Origin: an uncultured Clostridia bacterium
GTDB lineage: Bacteria > Bacillota > Clostridia > TANB77 > UBA1234
NCBI GenBank assembly: GCA_947624765.1
Contig: CANQLS010000108.1
Coordinates: 1-5,422, forward strand
DNA: 5,422 nt
Direction of reading: 5' to 3'
Below the pieces are notes generated by a model. That model searched no databases and was not told the DNA's origin. It saw only the letters and a program-made list of their open reading frames with translations. Below, piece after piece: positions 1-4,990 of the stretch. A program made the position numbers and the translations under genes. The number at the start of each line of letters is the position of its first letter. Position 1 is the first letter of the stretch.

Positions 1-105
1 CGCATAAACACGTGCATAGCGATGGTGTTGGGGCTCAAACCCAATCATTCAATATTGAATGACCTCCAACCAGGCACCATCAAAAAATTTCTCAAAAATA
101 ATTGA
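1..105 (+). CDS. C-terminal tail of an unidentified protein (partial, runs off the left edge)
   Basis: Frame 1 is open from the window edge for 34 codons and stops at TGA 103-105; the start lies outside the window. The visible end reads approximately ..AMVLGLKPNHSILNDLQPG and then a lysine-rich tail. I do not recognise the family. Codon use includes C-ending codons such as CTC, CCC, ACC and ACG, and the first 80 bases are about 47% G+C, against roughly 30% in the neighbouring genes. This fits acquired DNA, such as the end of a mobile-element gene, or a segment constrained by RNA or DNA structure, since the same bases form nested inverted repeats. It converges with the carboxypeptidase gene to the right. 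An open frame of 34 codons is not rare by chance, so coding is only moderately supported. Confidence 0.35.
   Translation, partial: RINTCIAMVLGLKPNHSILNDLQPGTIKKFLKNN
21..81. repeat. Nested inverted repeats able to form a four-armed (cruciform-like) fold
   Basis: A 7-base outer stem (GATGGTG 21-27 with CACCATC 75-81) encloses three back-to-back hairpins with no unpaired base at the junction. These are TTGGG 28-32 with CCCAA 40-44, the perfect 18-base palindrome TCATTCAATATTGAATGA at 45-62, and CCT 63-65 with AGG 72-74. An alternative long hairpin pairs TTGG 28-31 with CCAA 66-69. The complementarity is read directly from the sequence. Whether it acts as RNA, as DNA (for example a mobile-element end) or is incidental to the overlapping reading frame is unknown. 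Confidence 0.4.
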
Positions 106-172
106 AATTTGAATATCACAGTGACGAGATACGTGTTTATTTTACTACAGAATTTCAAATCTGTCAACAGTT

Positions 173-1450
173 TTATATAATTTTATCTAAAGCATCAACC
201 AATTTGTCAAAGGAAATGTTTTCGTCTTTAAATTCTACTAATAATGACTCTGCCCCTTTTAAATGTGCCCAATATGAAAAATATCCATTACAGTTTGAAT
301 TAAATTCTGTTTTATGCTTTAAATTCATTTCTTCCTCAAAAATTTCAGCTAAAGAAGCATCGCCAATTGTCATGTTAAGCCAACCATGAAAATCTATTAA
401 AACATCTACATCATTTTCTAATACTAAATCTCTTAACGCTTTTGATTCTACTGCTGAAAATGGTTCTAATGTTTTATTTCTTGCATTTGTAAAAACTTTA
501 TGCTCAGCATCAAAATCTCTATTTAAATCAATTCCACTTGCATTGCAACGTCCAAATCCATTATTTGTCGTGCCAGCCTCTAAGCCATCTGGATTTGCAC
601 ACGGAACAACTATAAGTCTTGTATTTCTGTAAGCCTCTGGATTTTCTGTATAATATTGAATCAACTGGTTTGCCATATCAACTAACACTTGCCCGTCTTT
701 ATCATAATTATCCTCAAATCCATGGATTGCAAAATTCAGAAAAACTGTCTTATCATAATTCTTTGGTGTAAATGAATAAGCAAACATTGCTCTATTTTGT
801 TCAGTTGTACCAAATTCAACTACCTCAACAGGATTATATTCGTTAGGTTCAATATATTCAGGCATTTCAATTTTCATTAACTTATATTTAATGTATTGGT
901 TCTTTGTATCACGCTTCAATACAACCTTGACATCATCATAAACTACAACTCCATTACCATTATAATCATCACTTTCTACAGTACAATGTATCTCATAAGT
1001 ATTTCCTTTTTTAGTAGCATTCTTTAACGTTCCAAAGTGAGTCCAGTCTGTTCCAACTGGCACAATATAATAATAGTCTTTTTCTTCATTATACAAATAA
1101 TAAAAATCTTCTTCTATAATTGGTGTTTCGCGTTTTTCTCCTGTTAATTCCTCAATAATCTGATGAATTGTCTCTCTTGGAACATATTCTGTATATATTG
1201 GTTCAGTTTCCGTTTGTATTAAATCTAATTCTCTTGCAATACGCATAGCAGCTTCCAATAATTTGTCTTCTTTTATAGCATCGGTAGGATATTCTTCAAT
1301 ATTAACAAGAATATCTAAAAAAGATTCTGTTGCAAGTTTTGCAGTTTCTACATTACTTAGTGTTTTAACCGAATTAAAATTCGTTATAAAATAGAAAGCA
1401 ACGCCTCCTAGTAATAAAAGTACAATCAAAACGGTAATGATTTTCTTCAT
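173..1450 (-). CDS. Membrane-anchored M14-family zinc carboxypeptidase
   Basis: A 425-residue metallopeptidase predicted to remove C-terminal residues from peptides or cell-wall peptides outside the membrane; the substrate cannot be told. Residues 1-3 are Met-Lys-Lys, followed by a hydrophobic segment at about 4-22 without a clear cleavage site, so a signal anchor is likely. Residues 30-205 are an acidic, Tyr-rich region that I cannot assign. The M14 domain occupies about 205-425. It shows zinc ligands H243 and E246 in HGFE, the NPDG motif at 286-289, and GIDLNRDF at 306-313, whose N310 and R311 match the substrate-binding Asn-Arg pair. It also has the third zinc ligand H355 in DFHGW and a catalytic Glu, E406, in LLVEF. 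All key residues are present, so the enzyme should be active. The ATG at 1450 is fixed by a GAGGAGGA ribosome binding site at 1468-1461. It has its own promoter and stands alone between ssrA and the left-edge frame. Assignment to M14 is firm; specificity is open. Confidence 0.92.
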   Translation of the reverse strand: MKKIITVLIVLLLLGGVAFYFITNFNSVKTLSNVETAKLATESFLDILVNIEEYPTDAIKEDKLLEAAMRIARELDLIQTETEPIYTEYVPRETIHQIIEELTGEKRETPIIEEDFYYLYNEEKDYYYIVPVGTDWTHFGTLKNATKKGNTYEIHCTVESDDYNGNGVVVYDDVKVVLKRDTKNQYIKYKLMKIEMPEYIEPNEYNPVEVVEFGTTEQNRAMFAYSFTPKNYDKTVFLNFAIHGFEDNYDKDGQVLVDMANQLIQYYTENPEAYRNTRLIVVPCANPDGLEAGTTNNGFGRCNASGIDLNRDFDAEHKVFTNARNKTLEPFSAVESKALRDLVLENDVDVLIDFHGWLNMTIGDASLAEIFEEEMNLKHKTEFNSNCNGYFSYWAHLKGAESLLVEFKDENISFDKLVDALDKII

Positions 1451-1486
1451 CTTATTAATTTCCTCCTCACGTAAATTATCAAAGAA

Positions 1487-1515
1487 ATTATATCTTACTT
1501 ACTATAGCAATTCAA
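1487..1515 (-). promoter_or_regulatory. Sigma-A-type promoter of the M14 carboxypeptidase gene
   Basis: On the - strand a -35 box TTGAAT (1515-1510) is followed, after exactly 17 bases, by a perfect -10 box TATAAT (1492-1487). Transcription would start near 1480. This leaves a short leader with the GAGGAGGA ribosome binding site at 1468-1461, 10 bases before the ATG. Confidence 0.7.
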
Positions 1516-1540
1516 CCGTTTCACAAAAAATACTTTTTAT

Positions 1541-1557
1541 GGCGGCCACTGGCCGCC
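1541..1557. repeat. GC-rich perfect hairpin GGCGGCC-ACT-GGCCGCC
   Basis: A 7-base perfect inverted repeat of only G and C surrounds a 3-base loop, in surroundings of about 30% G+C. It lies between the ssrA terminator and the carboxypeptidase promoter. Read on the - strand it is followed by ATAAAAAGTATTTTTT, so it could serve as a second barrier to transcription from ssrA. It may equally be a small dispersed palindromic element. Nothing in the window repeats it. Confidence 0.5.
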
Positions 1558-1595
1558 GCTACAACCGCACAGACATAATTGTAGAATATTATTTT

Positions 1596-1625
1596 AAAAA
1601 AAGACGACAATGATTGCCGTCTTTT
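1596..1625 (-). terminator. Factor-independent terminator of ssrA
   Basis: On the - strand, 6 bases after the mature tmRNA 3' end, AAAAGACGGCA pairs with TGTCGTCTTTT around a small ATCAT loop, with one G-U pair. The stem is followed directly by a run of T. This is a standard intrinsic terminator in the right position for ssrA, and it insulates the carboxypeptidase gene downstream. Confidence 0.9.
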
Positions 1626-1631
1626 CATTTT

Positions 1632-1980
1632 TGGTGGAGATGACGAGAGTTGAACTCGTGTCCGAATACCCTTCCACATAAACTTCTCCGAGTGCAGTTT
1701 GTTATTTTAGATTCCCGCTATGAAACGCCAACAAACAGGCTTTTCATTTTGGTAGCTTCATAAAGTACCCACTATCGCAAAGCTTAAATAGTTTCGTTTC
1801 CACTTTATTTTTCGCCCGATACTAGCCAAGTGGCACACTAGGTCGAACGTAGCCGCATCTAGGCAGCTAAAGCTAACTTATTATCGTTAATTATTTTTTT
1901 TCTCGTTTTTTAGATGGCCCACGAGAATCCATCACTCGCTATTTACACTTCTAGATAACCGTCGAAACCGATACATCCCC
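1632..1980 (-). ncRNA. ssrA: Transfer-messenger RNA (tmRNA)
   Basis: This RNA, with SmpB, rescues stalled ribosomes and adds a degradation tag to the unfinished protein. It is 349 nt and one-piece. The 5' end GGGGATG (1980-1974) pairs with CATCTCC (1642-1636) as a 7-bp acceptor stem with one G-U pair, followed by A and an encoded CCA at 1634-1632. Near the 5' end is the family hallmark GTATCGGTTTCGACGG. Near the 3' end is a T-arm ACGAG-TTCAACT-CTCGT. The tag frame ends in LALAA followed by TAG (1861-1859). The best resume codon is AAC (1888-1886), because a T at -5 and an A at -4 precede it as in known tmRNAs; this gives the tag NDNKLALAA. A run of eight A lies just before the tag. The resume codon is inferred; the gene identity is certain. 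Confidence 0.98.
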
Positions 1981-1998
1981 ATGTGTTTGCTACGATTT

Positions 1999-2027
1999 AT
2001 TATACCATATATTTTTTATTTTAGCAA
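1999..2027 (-). promoter_or_regulatory. Promoter of ssrA
   Basis: The - strand reads TTGCTA (2027-2022), 17 bases of spacer, then a perfect TATAAT (2004-1999). Initiation would fall about 12 bases before the mature tmRNA 5' end, leaving a short leader for RNase P to remove. It lies back to back with the lexA promoter. Confidence 0.75.
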
Positions 2028-2068
2028 TGTTAAAATTTGCAAAGGCTGATATAAATATGAACTTTTGT

Positions 2069-2097
2069 TTGACAAGAACGAATATTTGTGATATTCT
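2069..2097 (+). promoter_or_regulatory. Promoter of lexA
   Basis: A perfect -35 box TTGACA (2069-2074), 17 bases of spacer and the -10 box TATTCT (2092-2097). Initiation near 2104 gives a leader of about 28 bases. The leader carries an AAAGGGGTG ribosome binding site (2115-2123), 8 bases before the lexA ATG. Confidence 0.75.
2076..2087 (+). promoter_or_regulatory. Probable LexA operator (SOS box) within the lexA promoter
   Basis: GAAC-GAAT-ATTT matches the clostridial form of the Gram-positive LexA site (GAAC-N4-GTTT) at seven of eight fixed bases. It lies wholly inside the -35/-10 spacer of lexA, so bound LexA would block RNA polymerase. This is the usual autoregulation of lexA. The motif is short and one half is imperfect, so position adds as much weight as sequence. 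Confidence 0.5.
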
Positions 2098-2131
2098 TTG
2101 GTTAGAAGATTTTTAAAGGGGTGTTGCTTTA

Positions 2132-2815
2132 ATGAAAGAAACGAAAAATATAAAGAAAATTAAGAATAAAATTACTAATATTAATGATGTGCGAGTAACT
2201 GAAAAGCAATTAAAAGTATTAGAATATGTTAAAGAGTGTATTCGTAGAGATGGTTATGCACCGTCTGTTAGAGATATTTGTAAAGCATTAGGATTAAAGT
2301 CTACCTCAACTGTGCATGGCTATTTAGCACGTTTACAAAGAAATGGGCTTATAAATAAAGCTTCTTTAAAACCAAGAACTATCACTATTGTAGGCGAAGA
2401 GCCACACAATAATGAAGATAAAAATTATTATACTTCTAAAGAAATGGTAGATGTACCTATTGTAGGAAAGGTAACTGCTGGAATGCCTATTTTAGCAGTA
2501 GAAAATATTGAAGATTCGTTTCCTTTACCTGTTGATTTTGTAGGAAATTCTGAAACATTTATGCTTCGTGTTCGTGGTGATAGTATGATTGAAGCTGGAA
2601 TATTAAGTGGAGATTTAGTGCTTGTTAAAAAGCAAAACACCGCAGAAAATGGAGATATAGTAGTAGCTCTTATTGAAGATGAAGCTACAGTAAAAACTTT
2701 TTATAAAGAAAAAAATCATATTCGTTTGCAACCTCAAAATAGTTTTATGCAACCAATTATTGTTCCTACTTGCACTATTTTGGGTAAAGTAGCTGGCGTT
2801 TTTAGAAAACTTTAA
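2132..2815 (+). CDS. lexA: LexA repressor, SOS response regulator and self-cleaving serine peptidase
   Basis: A 227-residue repressor of DNA-damage genes; RecA filaments trigger its self-cleavage. An N-terminal winged helix-turn-helix (about 23-85) contains the conserved TEKQLKVLEYV start, GYAPSVRDI, and STSTVHGYLARL as recognition helix. The C-terminal S24 peptidase and dimer domain (about 107-227) shows the Ala116-Gly117 cleavage site in VTAGMP, catalytic Ser151 in RGDSM and catalytic Lys188 in ATVKTF. All cleavage residues are intact. Compared with typical LexA, which starts close to TEKQ, it has about 20 extra Lys/Asn-rich residues at the N terminus. The ATG is nevertheless supported by AAAGGGGTG 8 bases upstream, and no later ATG has a site. 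It is divergent from ssrA and followed by a small gene on the same strand. A likely LexA site in its promoter suggests autoregulation. Confidence 0.97.
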   Translation: MKETKNIKKIKNKITNINDVRVTEKQLKVLEYVKECIRRDGYAPSVRDICKALGLKSTSTVHGYLARLQRNGLINKASLKPRTITIVGEEPHNNEDKNYYTSKEMVDVPIVGKVTAGMPILAVENIEDSFPLPVDFVGNSETFMLRVRGDSMIEAGILSGDLVLVKKQNTAENGDIVVALIEDEATVKTFYKEKNHIRLQPQNSFMQPIIVPTCTILGKVAGVFRKL

Positions 2816-2841
2816 TATATAATGGTATAACAAATAGAAAT

Positions 2842-2867
2842 CTCCTAATAATATTAAGTATTAGGAG
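2842..2867 (+). promoter_or_regulatory. Hairpin containing the ribosome binding site of the downstream small gene
   Basis: CTCCTAATA (2842-2850) pairs perfectly with TATTAGGAG (2859-2867) around an 8-base loop. The right arm holds all but the last base of AGGAGG (2863-2868), the ribosome binding site for the ATG at 2877, so the fold would hide it. The stem is followed by GTTTTGTTT, so it could also act as a weak lexA terminator. The pairing is seen directly; the regulatory role is inferred. Confidence 0.5.
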
Positions 2868-2876
2868 GTTTTGTTT

Positions 2877-3068
2877 ATGAATAATAGAGATAAGATGAAC
2901 AAACTAGGATTGGATAATGCCGGAATTCACACCAAGAAAAAAGGGATAATCGAAGATAGCACAGAATATGGTGAATTTATCGCAACTTTTGATGCATGGA
3001 TGACACCAGAAGAACAAAAGCAAAGAGCAGAGTATTTGCAAAAATTAAATAAAGGAAAAAAATCTTAA
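2877..3068 (+). CDS. Small hypothetical protein (63 residues) downstream of lexA
   Basis: I do not recognise this protein. It is hydrophilic, with no membrane segment or cysteines. A Lys/Asn-rich start is followed by an acidic middle (EDSTEYGEFIATFDAWMTPE) and a Gln/Lys-rich C-terminal stretch (EEQKQRAEYLQKLNKGKKS) likely to be helical. The ATG at 2877 is chosen because AGGAGG ends 8 bases upstream. A TTG at 2871 would add two residues but sits only two bases from that site. The ribosome binding site lies within a hairpin. The gene begins 61 bases after lexA on the same strand and is followed 6 bases on by a strong terminator, so it is probably cotranscribed with lexA. An extended -10-like TGGTATAAC (2823-2831) could also give it a promoter. 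Real coding is supported by the perfect ribosome binding site and its placement. Confidence 0.65.
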   Translation: MNNRDKMNKLGLDNAGIHTKKKGIIEDSTEYGEFIATFDAWMTPEEQKQRAEYLQKLNKGKKS

Positions 3069-3074
3069 TGCAAA

Positions 3075-3119
3075 AATAATAGTGAATTTACTAAGTCCTT
3101 TAGCAAATTCACTATTATT
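3075..3119. terminator. Bidirectional terminator between the lexA cluster and the ABC operon
   Basis: A long inverted repeat pairs 3075-3089 with 3105-3119, 15 perfect pairs. After one A-C mismatch, CTAA (3091-3094) pairs with TTAG (3100-3103) around the loop GTCCT. On the - strand the stem leads into ATTTTTG, and on the + strand into an AT-rich stretch. It lies between the stop at 3068 and the convergent stop at 3130, so it can end transcripts from both sides. Confidence 0.8.
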
Positions 3120-3129
3120 AATTTATTGT

Positions 3130-4098
3130 CTAATATTTCACTTCCACTAAGTACAATCCATGTGGTGGTAATGTTTTTCCAGCTTTACTTCTTTCTTGTG
3201 ATTCTATAATATTAGGAATATCTTTTGCATTAATCTTTCCCAAACCAACATCCACAATAGTTCCGACAATAATTCTTACCATATTATATAAAAATCCATC
3301 GCCTGATAATTCTACTGCAACAATTCCATCATTCTCGATTAAAGATGTTTTATAAATAGTTCTTACAGTTGTTTTTTTTTCGTTTCCTCCTGAAGATTTA
3401 AAGCCTTTAAAGTCATGTGTTCCCTCAAAATATTTAAGTGCCTCTTTCATCGCTTCTAAATTTAATTTTTTTCCAACATGAAATTCTCTATAACGATTTA
3501 ATGCTGATGGAAATTCATTCATATTAATTAAGTATCGATACGTTTTTCCTTTGCAAGCATATCTAGCATGAAATCTCTCATCTACTTCTTCTGCACTTTT
3601 TATTACTATACTATTGGGTAATTTGCTATTAAGCGCATAAGGAATTTTCTCAGTTTCAATTTTAGTATTAGTATATAATTTTTGTAGAGCCTCATTTAAA
3701 TTTTGTGGAATTGTAGCCATTGTATCATTTACAATATATCTAAACAATATATTATCTCCATTTTTTTCTATTATTAATCCAGCTTTTATTTCGTCATTAT
3801 TTATCTTTGTTTTGATTTCATCAAATGAACATGGATTTATTTCTATTTTATATTCTAATTCATTTTGTTGTTCATTTAATTTATCTAACTTTCCTTCATA
3901 AATATTTTTACTGTCTGAAATTATTATTTTTTCACCTTGTAACATTTCTCCACTGTCGTTTGAAAAGAATTTAATTAATTTTGGTACATTAAAACCTATA
4001 ACAATTATTATCATCAAAATAATAGTTGTTACTATAAAAGATTTTCTTCTCATCATTTCTTTCATAGTAAATTTTGATACTGTTATTATATCTTTCAT
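3130..4098 (-). CDS. Chimeric gene: NatB-like ABC permease N terminus joined in frame to TruA C terminus
   Basis: Residues 1-142 look like the start of a NatB/YhaP-type ABC-2 permease. They comprise a basic N terminus (MKEMMRRKS), one membrane segment at about 21-38, and part of an outside domain ending in NDTMATIPQNLNEALQKLY. Residues from about 148 to the end are TruA, the tRNA pseudouridine synthase: KIPYALNSKLPNS, ARYACKGKTYRY (178-189), FEGTHDFKGFKSSG (224-237), GDGFLYNMVRIIVGT (266-280) and AGKTLPPHGLYL (306-317). The join lies at residues 142-150 (about 3675-3649). A permease of this family should have about 400 residues and six membrane segments. TruA should have about 245, and here it lacks roughly its first 70, including the GRTDAGVHA loop with the catalytic Asp. 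Neither activity should survive. The ATG at 4098 is preferred, with AGGTGG 5 bases upstream; a GTG at 4107 would add three residues and overlap the ATPase gene. A deletion, recombination or assembly misjoin could produce this; a working fusion is unlikely. Confidence 0.88.
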   Translation of the reverse strand: MKDIITVSKFTMKEMMRRKSFIVTTIILMIIIVIGFNVPKLIKFFSNDSGEMLQGEKIIISDSKNIYEGKLDKLNEQQNELEYKIEINPCSFDEIKTKINNDEIKAGLIIEKNGDNILFRYIVNDTMATIPQNLNEALQKLYTNTKIETEKIPYALNSKLPNSIVIKSAEEVDERFHARYACKGKTYRYLINMNEFPSALNRYREFHVGKKLNLEAMKEALKYFEGTHDFKGFKSSGGNEKKTTVRTIYKTSLIENDGIVAVELSGDGFLYNMVRIIVGTIVDVGLGKINAKDIPNIIESQERSKAGKTLPPHGLYLVEVKY

Positions 4099-4099
4099 T

Positions 4100-4990
4100 T
4101 TATCCACCTACCTTTTCTATAAATATGTCGTTTAGTGTTGGCTTTTGTATTTCGAATTTATTTACTTGTATCTTATTTGCTATTATTTTATCTAAAAGTT
4201 TATGAGCTATTTCTTCATCTTCAATTTTAATTTTGTATTGATTATTTTTTTCCATTTCAATTTCTAGGCCTAAATCCTTGATTATTTGAGTTATGTCTTT
4301 ATTTACATCTATTTCAACTCTATTTACTTTGTATGTGCCTTTTATTTCTTTTAGGTTTCCTTGTAATACTGCTTTTCCTTTATTCATAATTACGATATCA
4401 CTACAAAATTCTTCAATTGTAGTCATTTGGTGAGCTGACATTATTATATATTTATTTTGTTTTACTAAATCGATTATTACATTTTTAATTATTTCTGTAT
4501 TAACTGGATCTAAACCACTAAAAGGTTCATCTAAAACTACTAATTCTGGATCATGTATTATTGCAGTCATAAATTGAATTTTTTGTTGATTTCCTTTTGA
4601 TAATTTATCTGCTGTCATATTTAAGTATTCTTCAACCTTTAATACTTTTGCCCAATGTTGTATTGATTTTTCAGCATCTGCTTTTTTCATTCCTTTTAAG
4701 TTTGCAAAATATAATAATTGGTCTTTTATAATTGTTTTTGGATATATACCCCTTTCTTCTGGTAGATAACCAAAATTTACTCTTTTTCTATCTACTTCTT
4801 TTCCTTTCCAAGTGATTTCTCCTGTGTCTTTCTTAATTATTCCTAGTAACATTCTAATTGTTGTTGTTTTTCCTGCACCATTAGTTCCTAATAAGCCATA
4901 TACGCCAGGTTTATCTAATGTTAGTGAAATATTACTTACAGCTTTTTTTGTGCCGAAATTTTTTGATACATTTTTTAATATTAAACTCAT
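4100..4990 (-). CDS. ABC transporter ATP-binding protein, NatA/YhaQ-like exporter family
   Basis: A complete 296-residue ATPase that would power an ABC-2 type exporter at the inner face of the membrane. It has Walker A GTNGAGKTT (35-43), a Q-loop region with YLPEERG (75-81, typical of NatA-like proteins), signature LSKGNQQK (130-137), Walker B VVLDEPFSGLDP (151-162) and switch His187 in SAHQM. The C-terminal domain (about 215-296) ends LNDIFIEKVGG, as in NatA/YhaQ relatives. The exported substrate is unknown; Na+ is possible for NatA itself but not shown here. The ATG at 4990 follows AAAGGAG (5005-4999) by 8 bases. The permease gene begins one or two bases after its stop, or overlaps it by 8 bases if GTG is used, so the pair is translationally coupled. 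The partner permease is truncated by the TruA join, so this copy probably lacks a working partner here. A weak promoter (TTGTAC 5042-5037 with TAAAAA 17 bases on) may serve it. The gene is AT-richer than lexA. Confidence 0.95.
   Translation of the reverse strand: MSLILKNVSKNFGTKKAVSNISLTLDKPGVYGLLGTNGAGKTTTIRMLLGIIKKDTGEITWKGKEVDRKRVNFGYLPEERGIYPKTIIKDQLLYFANLKGMKKADAEKSIQHWAKVLKVEEYLNMTADKLSKGNQQKIQFMTAIIHDPELVVLDEPFSGLDPVNTEIIKNVIIDLVKQNKYIIMSAHQMTTIEEFCSDIVIMNKGKAVLQGNLKEIKGTYKVNRVEIDVNKDITQIIKDLGLEIEMEKNNQYKIKIEDEEIAHKLLDKIIANKIQVNKFEIQKPTLNDIFIEKVGG

Noticed and set aside
18..81. Fluoride-type riboswitch, because of the bases GATGG-GTT followed by CAAACC
   Set aside because: The conserved 3' part (TGATG..CTCCTAC) and the needed pseudoknot partners are not there, and no fluoride exporter or relevant gene follows on that strand.
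85..110. Terminator for the carboxypeptidase gene on the - strand (AAATTTC with GAAATTT, then T run)
   Set aside because: The stem is only seven mostly A-T pairs with a 12-base loop, which is too weak to call, and it overlaps the left-edge frame.
102..389. Open frame on the + strand opposite the end of the carboxypeptidase gene
   Set aside because: It is antisense to a well-supported M14 gene, starts with TTG without a good ribosome binding site, and its peptide has no recognisable features.
2428..2833. Two open frames on the - strand across lexA
   Set aside because: Both are antisense to lexA, whose motifs are complete. Their peptides are shadow-like and one spans the intergenic hairpin.
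2871..2876. TTG at 2871 as start of the small gene after lexA
   Set aside because: It is only two bases from AGGAGG, too close for initiation; the ATG at 2877 has normal spacing.
3130..4107. A new membrane-tethered pseudouridine synthase
   Set aside because: The part of TruA with the catalytic Asp is missing and the permease part is cut in mid-domain, so damage or misjoining explains it better than a working enzyme.
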